Shown one piece after another: positions 47,887 through 59,666 of a DNA stretch of 64,000 nucleotides (the first letter of the stretch is position 1; every line of letters begins with the position of its first letter). The stretch comes from Arenicola marina (Eukaryota; Annelida; Polychaeta; Arenicolidae): positions 26,721,639 to 26,785,638 of the forward strand of contig OZ025263.1 in assembly GCA_964019135.1 (NCBI GenBank), read 5' to 3'. Position numbers and translations under genes: made by a program. Under the pieces are notes generated by a model. It saw nothing but the letters and a program-made list of their open reading frames with translations. It was not told the DNA's origin and made no database searches.

Positions 47887-48475
47887 TTCACATTGCGGCC
47901 AGAGCGTCACGTGGTTCACCTTCTGCTTCACATAGCGGACAGCGCGTCACGTGGTTCACCTAACCTTCAGCTTCACATAGCGGCCACAATGTCACGTAGT
48001 TCACCCAGCCTTCTGCTTCACATAGCGGCCACAGTGTCACGTAGTTCACCCAGCCTTCTGCTTCACATAGCGGCCAGAGCGTCCCGTGGTTCACCCAGCC
48101 TTCTGCTTCACATAGCGGCCAGAGCGTCCCGTGGTTCACCCAGCCTTCTGCTTCACATAGCGGCCAGAGCGTCCCGTGGTTCACCCAGCCTTCTGCTTCA
48201 CATAGCGGCCAGAGCGTCCCGTGGTTCACCCAGCCTTCTGCTTCACATAGCGGCCAGAGCGTCCCGTGGTTCACCCAGCCTTCTGCTTCACATAGCGACC
48301 AGAGCGTCCCGTGGTTCACCCAGCCTTCTGCTTCACATAGCGGCCAGAGCGTCCCGTGGTTCACCCAGCCTTCTGCTTCACATAGCGGCCAGAGCGTCCC
48401 GTGGTTCACCCAGCCTTCTGCTTCACATAGCGGCCAGAGCGTCACGTGGTTTAACCAGCCTTCTGCTTCACAATA
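47887..48475. repeat. 45-bp minisatellite, about 13 units
   Basis: Unit TTCTGCTTCACATAGCGGCC plus AGAGCGTCCCGTGGTTCACCCAGCC split over the period. Early units are diverged, middle ones nearly identical. Open frames with a 15-residue period on both strands are by-products. It ends about 100 bp left of the MULE insertion site. Confidence 0.95.
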
Positions 48476-48570
48476 GGGCATGCAAGTGAATCTCGTTTTA
48501 TGTGTGCGATACCTCACGAGATCAGATTTTGGTGACAACGACTTTATATGCGACCTTAATGTTTCACCGC

Positions 48571-48579
48571 GCAGCTCAC
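48571..48579. other. Left copy of the 9-bp target-site duplication (GCAGCTCAC)
   Basis: Exactly repeated at 58125-58133, directly outside the right terminal repeat. Nine bases is the normal duplication length for Mutator-like elements. Confidence 0.92.
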
Positions 48580-48667
48580 GGTGCGCCTTAAATTCGCCAG
48601 AAAACCTCGGCATGAATATTCATGAATGTTACGTCACCAGCGGGTCACGCTACATCAATATTCATTG
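48580..48667 (+). repeat. MULE left terminal inverted repeat
   Basis: Starts GGTGCGCCTTAAATTCGCCA and ends CATCAATATTCATTG; the gene's ATG lies 19 bp further in, so the promoter is probably within the repeat. Confidence 0.92.
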
Positions 48668-48685
48668 CTGCCCTGGCCAGCAGAA

Positions 48686-51600
48686 ATGGCGGCCGGCGTA
48701 GGAGTTATGCCCGCGTCGGGCTTGATCCTGACATCTGCTGCTGCTGCTGCTGAGGAAATTCGCTCCCACGAAGAAGCAACAGGATTTCACTATGTCGCAG
48801 ATTACTGTTATGCGGCATGCAATAGTGAGAAAGGTATCTAATGATGATATTTTCTACTTTATGTCTACTATAGACTACAACACAGTGCTCACAACCCACA
48901 GGCACAGTAAATCAGTAGAGGGGGGAGGGGCGGGGGTAGGGGGCCCCCTAAACACACTGTGTTTAGTATACGTTGTGGGGCCCCCTACAGTTGTTTGCAA
49001 GTACCACCCCCCCCCCCCCAACCCCACCGCGCGGTGGCCGCCTTCGTCCCTCCACTGATTTGCTGTGCCTGTGATACAGACTGAATATTATATTGTCACA
49101 GATAATTTTGTGTCCGGCTTCATTAAACAAATTTCAATTCAAGATAGAAATTTTACTTACTGATATATACATATACTTGATACATACAAGATGTTGAATC
49201 TACAGGCTGAGATCTATGACAATGACATAATTTATAACTTATATATTAGTAAGCTTATAGATCCTAGATCTATATCATTAGATCTAGAATCTATATGATA
49301 TTAAATTTACCGGAATTCATTTTTTTAGTTCTTTTCATTTATTCCTTATTATGATAAGCCTACTTAAGTTTATATACTATCGGTAAGCCAGATTTGGTAT
49401 ATTTTAGATATGAATGGAGACCAGTTTATTCGATGGGAATTAGGTAAAGGAAGCAACAGTGGGGTTGATCCTGCTGTACATATACCATTCGACAAGATAC
49501 CTTTTGTCCTCGTGGAGACAAAGGTTTACATGTGTCACCAAGGTCGTGACAGAGGTATGTCTACAAAGCGTAGGCAGGCCGAAGCTAGACAGCAACAGAT
49601 GGTAGGTAAAAGGTTTTTCACTACCAATAGTATATATATATATATGCTAAGCAGGGATAGTCTCCCGATGTAGGTCTATAGTTGTTGTATTTCCTTAATT
49701 TATATCATTTTATTATAGACTGGTAATGCTGCTTATAATTGAAGATTGTCTTGGTGCATTAAGACTTACATGCCTGTGTTCTCTGTCCAAATTTTGAAAA
49801 TCACATTATTTTTTTAGGAAGATCACTCTTTCAGAAAAATGAGGTGTAATCCACAGCCTACAAAAAAAGTAGGCTGTCCAGCTAGAATAGTGTCAAAGAA
49901 AATTGTCAAATTTCCAGACTTTCAGGTTTGATATATCATATGTGCGATGTTTCTGTTGACAGTTTGGTGTTATTCCTATTTACTGCATGCAATCAACCTG
50001 CCATCTGTGAAATTATATCAGTGTGATGTTGAAATTTATTTTAGTTCCACATTTTAATGTTTTTTTAATTATCTTTTTCTTGCTTGGAATGTTAATTTAT
50101 TCTTACAGTTTAATTGCTGTTCTATACCCCATAGATCTCATGTGAAATACCACTGGATGTACTTTAGAATCATTTCAGAAAGGTACCAGTAGTATTGAAT
50201 CTTCGAGCTATGGCTCAATCAAATCACCCTCATTTGAGCATTTTTTGTTGAGCTATTAATTAAAACTGCCTATTTTTCAGTAGCAATCAGAGGCAAAAAC
50301 ACTTTAAAACCGATGTAACATATGTACCAATGTAGCATAAAATATTCTGTGTTTGTTCTTACTGGATAGAGTAGACTTATAATATTTCCATTTGACAAAG
50401 AAAACAAATGACTTTCATTGCTATCACAGTGAAAGGGCAGTGGAATTGTTAATGCCATGTTCATGCGCATATCCCTATTCAGAAATCTAGTTTCGGGGGC
50501 ACTGTTTGTACCCAGCTGGGTAGGCGTACTTGGGCTGACATGATTCGTCAGCTGTGACGCTGATTGATGCTATATGGACCCTCACTTTTCAGCTGTCGGA
50601 GGGTGCCTCTAACGCCGAGCGAATGAGGAAAGAACTTCGAGCGAGACTAAAATGTGGTAAACCTGTCAGAATGGATGTGCAGTACCGACTGTTTCTTCCG
50701 GATGCACAGCACCAGACTGGTCATTTGTCAGGAGATGTATGTTGACCTGCTTCATTATATATGTGCACGTTCTTGTACAAAAATCTTTGGGGTTTGCTGT
50801 TGAGCGTGGCAGTACATAGGATAAGTTAGCTACATTACATGTAATTGAATTTGGTGTGTTTGGTAAGGCTGATGGTGGTAATTTTGAGCCCGAGCAAATA
50901 TCAGTTTGTAATACTTAAAATGATCCTATGATACGTACAGCTCCAAGTGCGACATCAATTGGTTCTGTAAGTATAAAACTGCTTATGTATCTTTGAACTT
51001 ACATTGCATTTGACAGATGTTGGGCTACACTGAACCTGTCGATGTCAGGGTGCGGGACAAAATAATGGCGCTCTTGGCAAATGGTGTTACCGCTCGTCGT
51101 GAAATTGAAGCGTGTGTCAGGGAGTACGTGACGACAACGTTGTTTCACGGACAGGAACCTCCCAAACGATCACGCCGAAGGTTAATATATTTCATTTTAA
51201 CTTCTGTTTGGCGTTAATGAGCCTCTGTATTTGGAAGTTGTATTGTGTCAACGTATTTTGAATACTGTACGTCTCACTGAGTTGCCAAATGTTGAGGTTA
51301 TATCAAGCATATCGAGTCCACGAAGGACATTTACATGATTCATCTAACTCTGTGTCAATGGCGACATGCATTATTCGAAAGAGTATAAGACTTAGTCATT
51401 TATTCCAAAGGGTATGATCTATGTGTCTGAAAATGCTTTTTACGATCTACGCTTATAATTACAGGTTCTACCCTCACCCCAGTGACATCGAAAACATAAT
51501 CACAAAGTACAAGGGGCAAAGGCGACTTTCTAAGATTGACCAGGTTAATGTACAACACTTGGTCGCGGAATTAGATGGTTCAAAATTCTTCCGCCCATGC

Positions 51601-54600
51601 CAAACAACCGTTGACGAAATAAAACCGCAGCCAGGACCACACAGCGAGGAGGTCGGGGGTGAAGAAGAAGACGTTGGCGACATGAAAAAGTGTCTGATTC
51701 CGGGAAAGAAGTTTCTGTTTGTATATCAAGTAGGTCATTTTCAGTTGTCTAAACCTGAGAAACGCAATAGTGATAAGGGCAATCGAAAGTCGTTGCTGGT
51801 GAAATCTGCTTTTACCACCTGCATACAGATTTCAAGTACTTTTTTTGTATGAGATACCAACTGTGTCAACTTGATCATTCTTCTGTCTTTAGAGCCCTGA
51901 GATGAAACATCTTTACCAGATTTACGGAAAGCAAATGGTGCTCTTGGATGCAACATACAGAACCTGCCGGTATGCCCTGCCAGTATTCTTCCTGGTAGTT
52001 CGCACCAATGTCAACTATCAGCCAGTGGCCGTATTTGTGGTGGAGCAAGAGACAAAGGATCTGATACAGGAGGCTCTCGAAATTGTTCGAGAGTGGACGC
52101 CGGAGGTGACACCGCAGTACGGCATGGTCGATTTCTCGCATGAAGAAATTGAAGCCCTGGAATCTACTTACAGTGGTAAAGATACCGCTTCGCTAATCAT
52201 GCTTGCCACAACATTGAATATTGTATAAAGTGTTCCATTAAGGGAACGAGTGACGCCACCGCAACAGAAGTCTGATCTGATGCTTGATTACATAATTCCT
52301 ATAATTAAATATAGACAAATATACATTTAGTGGCCATATGTGAATGTCTATTTATGTTACCCCTCACATTCACGAAATAGGAATAATGGCAACATTATAA
52401 ACCTTTGACACCGAAATAACTAGATCAATACGACTGTGCACTTATGTAACTAGTTTATCAAGCCGTGTATAATGCTTGGGTCATAGGTATCAACGTATTT
52501 ATCTGCGACTTTCATCGGGAACAAGCCTGGACCCGCTGGATTGCAAAAGGCACAAATGGGATTGCCTCCTCAGAAGAAGATGTCACTTTAGTTAAGCGCT
52601 TGTTGCGTCGCGTAGCCAATGCCAGCGGCAGAGATGAGGTCGACCAAGCGATAGAGGCACTGAAGACATCTGAGTTATATCAGGAGAATGAGAAGCTGAA
52701 AAATTGGTTTGACAAGCATTGGGAACCTGCGATAGCGGTAAGGCCTACGCTTTTTCCGCCATTGTTTGAACATTGCACAAGGTGTAATGCCTGTCTCTTA
52801 AAAGTGCGTGCTGATGTAGTCAGTCGTTCTATTGAGCTGTAAGGCTGTCAAGTATATGCATTCACAAAATGGATTATTGTGACGTATCTAGCCAAATTTG
52901 GACCCGCTGCCCCTTCACGTGCAGAGACAATTATGTATTATGGAGGAAAGAAGCCTATGACCTTAATTCCTTGGTGATGTCACATGCGAGGCTTTTTTTC
53001 ACTGAATATGTATTTGCTGCAGCGTTGGAGCAATGCGTTTCGGCCGGACAGTTTGCTTCTCTCGGTGAACACCAACAATGGGGTGGAAAGAATAAATGAG
53101 GACTTAAAATATGGCTTCTTGCAAAGAAAGCGGCAGTGCAGCTTGAGTGAGCTGCTTGAAACTATCACAAAGCAGTTTTTGCCTGCAAAATTTCAAAGGT
53201 TTGCTGTTGCTAATTTCGCTTTTCACTTGCACGTCTGCTCTTGTTCGAAAGTTTGCAACTTTCCCTGGGTTATGTTGATGTTATATGTTTTCACGCGAAG
53301 AGACAGTGAAGGGGTTTACATTTCTGTGTCAATGAAATGTTAAGCCTCATTCTATACCCAGTGGTCTCGCAAGAGCAATTGTCTGCACGTTGTAACCACG
53401 AGTTAAATATCCAGTCATTGCGCAAAGACAGCCGTCTCAAACTTTTGAACCCACGTGCCTTGAACCCTTGAACCCATGTGCCTATATATGCGGCTGACGT
53501 AATTTCTCCAGAATGTTGATATTCGACATGTATTTTCGTATGTACCACCGCTAGCTGTCAGTGCTCTCCAACAAATTACATTTGATGCACAACGGTACTC
53601 GGTCTCGGTAGCCCTGTGTTTGTCCTGTATTAGCCCTTTGTTTTTTCAGCTACGTTGAGCAAAACGTTCGCTCCTGCGGCATGTACCGCAAATGGGATAA
53701 CAGCGTTCCCAACTGGCTCAGGGAGAGACCAAGGGCGGTGTTTATGGATGCGCGTTCCAAAATGGCACACTTAGATCCCAAGCAGGTGACAATGACTTAA
53801 GTTTCCCCCTTCGAGCAAAGAAATGTTACATTCCTATAAATTTTGATTTATAATTTTGCACAGGTTTTCAATTTTGTTCTGATACATTATGAAATTCTGA
53901 ATGAATTCTGAATGAATGAGTATGAATTTCAGGTTGAATCTGTGAAAATGGCTACGTCTGGAACCTTCTTCGTGCGAAGTGAAATGCAGCAAGAGGTGGT
54001 ATATGAGGTTGACTTCGGAGACGACTCAAATGTGTGTTCATGTACCTGCCCTTCCTTCAAGAGAGAGCGAGTCCTCTGCAAACACTTCTACGCCGTTTTT
54101 GCCAGGGCTGACGAACACGGACACTCTTGGGACCAGATCAGTTCAATTTATAGGCTCAACCCGGTTCTGAGTCTGGACTGGGGAATCCTGCAACAAGATC
54201 GGCCGTTGGACGGCGTTGCGACACCGGAGAAGTCGCGAAGTGATGTCATGCAAGCCGCCGCTCCTCCGGGGCCATTACCGGATGACGCGTGTCTTCCACG
54301 TCGAACATCTCAATTTAAGAGGAGGCTGATGGAAGCCCGTTCGAAGTTAAAACTCATGCTGGACTACACTTATCGAATGAAGGACAACGACCGGGAGGAT
54401 GACCTGGGTGATTGGTTGGAAACCCTTGACGTTGCCACAGAGAAAGCTGCGCTATTGGTGGAAACGGATAACGGTTTGCCACTCGAAGTTTCAGAAAAGA
54501 AACGGAAGATTTGTCTTGAGACTGACATTAAAAACATTGGAACTTTGCCCATGCCTCCCAAAAAGCACATTGCTTCAGGACGTGTCGGCCAGCGCGCTGA

Positions 54601-56683
54601 AACCATGAGGGCTCTATTCAAGCCCAAGGTTACAGCAGCTGACAACGGGACTGTTCCCGTTCCCACCATGCCCATTCCCCATTGCAAGATCGGGATAGCC
54701 AAAGCTTCCGCAGGTATGAAATTAACTCGCTCGGCTGTATGTACGTTCTTCAATCGGTACGTCTTGGAACATGAGAAAATTGTTTTAAAAATGTAAATTA
54801 TGTGCTTTAGTTTACAGACAATTTACGCATTTTTATTTTGTGTCGTATTACTGCACAATAGACCAGACGCCGAAGACCAACAAGCTGAGTCTAACAGCAC
54901 GCCGTGTTAAAAAGAAAAACGACACGTCGTTGAAATTGAAATACGCAAAAGGTGGGTCTTCACCAATATCTACGTATCTCAAAATAATACAATGGACATA
55001 ATGTGTAAAGACGCGTCCACAACCGTGGGTGAGTAGTTTTCAAGATAATGTAAATATATTCGGTATACATACGACGAAGTTTGTACATTACACGTTCTAA
55101 TTGTCTTTTATTCCTGAATCCTTGTCTCTTTCAGCACCTGTCACAATCGGATCAAGAGTTCGACTCGGACAAGGCTCTCCAGCTGTCCAGGACGTACTGT
55201 TGGCGCGCTACAAGTTTGTCGACCAAGGCCATCCCGCGCCTCGCACAGACTTGCCTGGTCTGTCTCTTCAAGATGTGCAAACGCTCCAACCCGGACAGTG
55301 GCTCAATGACAAGGTACACTGTGATGGAATAAGTATTTCCTCAACATAAATATGTCACACAAGTCCCATTTAGTAAACAGTAAATTCTTGTTTCAGGTGA
55401 TACACGCGTATCTTGAAAAACTGTGTCAAGAGAGGCCGCGCGACTTGTTCGTCCTGCCGTGCTTTCTGGCGAACGTTTTGAACGAGAGACGCGATATGAG
55501 CGGATGGCTCTTCCCAAAGGTGATCCTCTTTACAGTTGGTTTTGAGTATTGGCGAATAGAGTCGCCTTTATACGCATATATAACAATTCGATTTTGTATG
55601 TGCGTCAGCCGCCCCGGCATCGCCGACAGTGCTTAATGCACCGAGTTTTAGATGCGATATTATGACAGTCCTTTGATATGTAATGATGACCTAAACGTTA
55701 TTGTGTGTGTGTGTGGCGGGGGGGGGGGGCTAAGGTTACGATCAAGCATTCCTTGAATCCATTCGTGGCTCACTACTTAGTTGTACCTTAGATTACTGGG
55801 CAGCACTATACACACACTTGTTCTCACGTAAATAAAGCTGCATTTGTTTCTTATATTTCAGATGAACGTACAGGATCATCGATTGGTCATGATGCCAATC
55901 TGCTCGTCTAGCCATTGGGTCTTGCTGGTGGCCGAAACCGAACGTAACACGGTTGCGTTGCTGGACTCGCTGCCTCAGTCGGTCGCTAAGCCAGCCCGGT
56001 ACAGGCGATACGTACAGCTATGGAAGTGAGTGCAAGCGTCCACGTCATTTTCATTTCTCTTCGTAGAAGTTCTTGAGGTGTGTCAATAAGTCGTCTTGAG
56101 GTGTGGGAATAAGTTGTGTTGAGGTGTACCATTATCAATTATCTTGCAGCGCTTACATGGCGGTACGGGCCATTTCCCATGGCATTTCCCACCGAGACTG
56201 GACGGAATCCGAGCTTGCCTCGAACATCCAACTGGATGGCAACAGCTGTGGAGTGTTTGTGTTGATGGTAATTGACTTCAATGAGCGTCAGTATCAAAAT
56301 TAGCTAGATTGAAACTAATATTTTGGAGCAAAAGATATGTATATACGTACTTTGTTTCTGGAACTATATTCATGAATATAAGAATATAAGATCACACGGC
56401 AAGTGCTTAAAGTAGCAGCTCGCAAAAAACCACTCTGCGAAACCTTTGCCTCAAAAATGTTGCTTTTAATGGGAAAAAGCGAAAAAATGCGAAAGCCTCA
56501 TGTAACCAGTAAAAACGTGTCTTAGTGTACAAATAAACAACCATCTTATTTTAGAATGCCGAAGCCCTCGTCTGCCGAGTTCCGCTATCGGAGGTGTCGC
56601 CCGATAGGACCGCCCTCTATCGCCGCTTCCTCTATGCACGCCTAGCTGGCGGCGTGTCTGCACTCGGCGATGAACATTATTGA
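48686..56683 (+). CDS. MULE transposase with SWIM finger and C-terminal Ulp1/C48 protease
   Basis: Seventeen exons: 48686-48833, 49408-49601, 49818-49925, 50593-50736, 51017-51180, 51465-51729, 51893-52175, 52487-52737, 53023-53198, 53650-53785, 53933-54713, 54862-54951, 55135-55313, 55397-55519, 55862-56025, 56150-56267, 56555-56683. All are GT-AG, phases agree, 3,453 nt, 1,150 aa. N-terminal Cys-rich region with MCHQGRDRG and VGCPARIV (about 90-150) resembles FAR1/WRKY-GCM1 DNA-binding domains. DDE core: D360 in LLDATYR, D421 in MVDFSHEE, C442/H445 in CDFHREQAW, E541 in TNNGVERIN. SWIM: C660-x-C662...C672-x-H674. A basic linker with KKRK follows. Protease: PGQWLND, then H1032 (SSHWVLLV), D1049 (LLDSLPQ), Q1096 and C1102 (QLDGNSCGVFVL), the full C48 set. 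Transposition of the element is expected; the protease role (SUMO or related substrate) is unknown. The join between exons 12 and 13 that fuses the two halves rests on phase only. Confidence 0.85.
48897..49073. mobile_element. Small foldback element nested in MULE intron 1, 177 bp
   Basis: Ends CACAGGCACAGTAAATCAGT and its reverse complement ACTGATTTGCTGTGCCTGTG (one change). The interior has further GGGGCCCCCT and CCCCC/GGGGG complementarity. No clear target duplication. Confidence 0.7.
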
Positions 56684-58038
56684 TTTATACTGACAACTTA
56701 GACCTCAACCCGGTCATGTGCTGATGTATTATGAGGCTTCGATATTTTGCTCACGACACCACCGTAGCAAAGAGACGTAGCCCCTCCCCATCCCTCGGGA
56801 GTACCGCTACATTTAACCCACGCGGGGCCCGCCCCGAGCTCCCCGTAGGACGCTCTGACACCGTCAGAGCTTGCCCCTCCCCTTGCTTGGTGTCATCCCG
56901 GTGTGTTTTCCGGCTAAAGATATGCCGCCCCCACCCAGCGCATATTGTGGCTGGTCTCCCTCTCAAGTGGTAGGGGCCCGCTCGCTGGACTTCTATCCCC
57001 GCGGGTGCCTTACACAAACTAACGCCCCACTCCTCTAGGCTACGGTATATAACAGCAATCTGTACCATGGACGAAAACTCTTATGTATAATGCATAATGT
57101 CTCAAAATTGATTGTCATTCGTTATTAACCATACAAACATGCTGCAATAAAAAAAATTGTGAACAGAAATGAATTTTGTTATACATGTATGCCCTAAAAA
57201 TTATTTATTATTTTCCCCTTTGTGCGTAAATGCATTTAGGGGCAAGCGCTTTATTGGATACAGTTATAACTTTCTGACCTCGTTCTCTTCTGACCTGAAG
57301 TATTGCATCACGTCACAAATTGCGACCACCCCCCCCCCCCCCCGGCCACCGCCCCCTATTTCCCCTTTTACAGTGAATGCTCGAGCTTCCGAGGGGAAGT
57401 GTTGCAACCCCCTCCCCCACTCTTACAAAGTTAACATATGTAGTATTTCTGGTCCCAGGCCCGAATGGACGCCGAAAGTTCTACCCGCCTGGCTAGAACT
57501 TTCTACCCAGGCGGGTTTCGAACCGGCGACCTTCCGCATCCCGAGCGGACACCTTACACGTTAGGCCAAAGGGAAATTTCCCATTTGGCCCGAGGCGCTT
57601 GGTGTCTTTCATCCACCGGGCCTGGGCCGAGATATCACATATACACTGTATAAAAGTGCCGTTCTCTAAGCAACCCCCCCCCCCCCCCCCCCCCCGCCGC
57701 CTGGTCGCGCAAGTTTTCAGACCGCAACCCCTCCCCTCACCTTTGCTAATTCCTAGTTCCGCCCCTAACTACCCTGTCCTGTCTCAGTGTAGCCCTATAG
57801 TACAGGCACAATCTGTGACGAAGAGACCGTCTTTGTCAGTATAAATATCAGGTGAACGTTTTCACTGTCAATGACATATTTCGTGTGGAAAAGATTATTT
57901 GATAAGTTTGTAGCAGATGTTGCGGTTGCGTAGGATCTGAACTCCCTTTATATCAGGCTGTATCCAATATACGGCGTCACGGGAAAACACCTTGATGTGC
58001 TTTGACAAGCGCAGCTGGGCACGCCGATGTAAGGGTCA
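56684..58038. other. MULE 3' non-coding region
   Basis: Contains C homopolymers (57,329-57,343 and 57,667-57,693), a GC-rich stretch at 56,760-57,010 and a SINE. No second gene seen. Confidence 0.5.
57440..57615 (-). mobile_element. tRNA-derived SINE (second family) inside the MULE
   Basis: On the minus strand a box A-like TGGCCTAACGTGTAAGGTG is followed by box B GGTTCGAAACC with tRNA-like spacing. A CCAGGCGGGTAGAA inverted motif lies downstream. It differs from the main SINE family in the window. Confidence 0.6.
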
Positions 58039-58124
58039 CAATGAATATTGATGAGACGTGACGCTGGTGATGTAATAAGCATGAATATTCATGTCGAGGT
58101 TTTCTGGCGAATTTAAGGCGCACC
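58039..58124 (-). repeat. MULE right terminal inverted repeat
   Basis: Reverse complement of the left end, finishing AATTTAAGGCGCACC. Confidence 0.92.
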
Positions 58125-58133
58125 GCAGCTCAC
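58125..58133. other. Right copy of the 9-bp target-site duplication (GCAGCTCAC)
   Basis: Identical to 48571-48579. Confidence 0.92.
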
Positions 58134-59666
58134 TCGCTCCCTGCTGTCATTCTAGTCACGATTTGGGACGTGGAACCAGGCAACGTGCGCGGCGGGCTCG
58201 GCGAGAAGAGGGTGGGTCCCTTCAGGACCTCTACACAAGTTAAATAAACATCTGTTAACTATCTAGTGACAATATATTGTTGAACGACACTTTTAACTTG
58301 TATTTTGCCGTATCAATAACTACGGTCAGTAAACTTGGCGCACTACAGCCCGCTGAAGACCCAATATTTGCGCTGGCCTGACGGTGTTGCCGACAGCCGA
58401 ATGACAGATGACAAGCGGAATAAACCATAATTCGCGAAAATAGTGAGACGCCTATTGTTTCGACATATCGATTTATATTTTTCAAAGTAGGTAATTGACG
58501 AACACATATCAAATGTTTCTTATAATCATACTGCTCACGCATATGGGTGATTTTATGAGCAGATATGATAGAGCCACTTGAGCTCAATAATACTTATAAT
58601 TGTTATTTTACCGCAAATGATTTTATTACAGTTTTGTCCAAACCAAGAAATCAATCCTGAAGGTTTTGACAAATTATAACTAACCTTTATTTAAATAAAG
58701 CTTTGATTTTGAATGGGAATAACATAATGAAATTTAAGAAACACTTGACTGTATTACCTTAAATATTGTGACATTATAAAAATCCTCAATCATGCCCTTT
58801 GTATTTAGCAAATATTTGCTGTCAAATAATATGTACAATGTACCTACATTTTTGTCAGATCTATATTACACATAGATATAAATCTAAGAATATGGGATAT
58901 GATATGTCCTTACATACGTTTTTATCTTTGATTAATTTTTCTTCAATTTGTCAAATGTTAGTTTCAAGTGAACATACCAATAAAAGATTGCAAAGTATGT
59001 AAATATTAATTTGTACAAGAGTACAAAGTATGTGGATGCAAATGTCAACTAAATCTATGACGAAATGTAAAAGTTCACAGCCTGCATAAAACTCCATTTA
59101 AAGAAAATTGATGAATTTGCCAATGTCATGAATAATGTTTGTCACAGAAAGCAGAAAGTTGATTATTATAGCCTACTGAACTGTAATGTCTAGTTATATT
59201 TTAAATGTTGTAAACTGGTCTTTTCAAATAATGGAACACATTATAATATATACTATAGCCACCGAGCAGAAGTCTGAAAAAGTGATTATACGACACCAGT
59301 TTATATATTACAACTCGTCGCTTCATTGGTCAGCTGTCGGTCTTCGCTCATCGTCCGACGTGAGTCTTCCTTTATCATCGGATACCGTGACTGATGCTGT
59401 TTACTGCTGTATAATCTGACTGTTTTCTTCCCCCGTGCTGATTGTACAGAAACACTTGATCTGATGTATGTGGCAATGAGGTGTATATTTCAAGTGGTAC
59501 TGAGTTTTGCAGACGGTTCCGCTGAGTAGCCGGTTATGCACAGAGAAGCGGAAAGTGCAGAGGTGAAAGGTGAATATAAGTACAGTAAGTGAAACTTATA
59601 ATTCTGAGCTGGGTCAATCTGCATACTTTCAATTTTTGTTTTAATTCGTGAGAAGCACAGTGCAAA
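58134..59666. other. AT-rich spacer, probably including the 5' LTR of the next element
   Basis: No gene seen. The 5' LTR and primer site of the Gmr1-like element should lie in the right part (roughly 59.1-59.6 kb), but without the 3' LTR in the window its limits cannot be set. Confidence 0.35.

Larger units (their letters stand above)
48580..58124 (+). mobile_element. Complete Mutator-like DNA transposon (MULE) with transposase-SWIM-Ulp1 gene, 9,545 bp
   Basis: Terminal inverted repeats at 48580-48667 and 58039-58124 begin GGTGCGCCTTAAATTCGCCA and stay aligned for about 87 bp with a small number of changes; both contain the palindrome ATGAATATTCAT. A perfect 9-bp direct repeat flanks the ends. 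Inside is one spliced plus-strand gene (48,686-56,683) with every MULE hallmark. About 1.35 kb of non-coding DNA follows the gene, with C homopolymers and a SINE; a small foldback element sits in intron 1. Intact phases, catalytic residues and target duplication suggest a recent, possibly active insertion, though the terminal repeats have diverged somewhat. A domesticated gene is unlikely because the ends and the duplication are preserved. Confidence 0.92.

Noticed and set aside
47893-48613. 198-codon plus-strand and 217-codon minus-strand ORFs
   Set aside because: Frames of the 45-bp minisatellite; no domain and no conservation expected.
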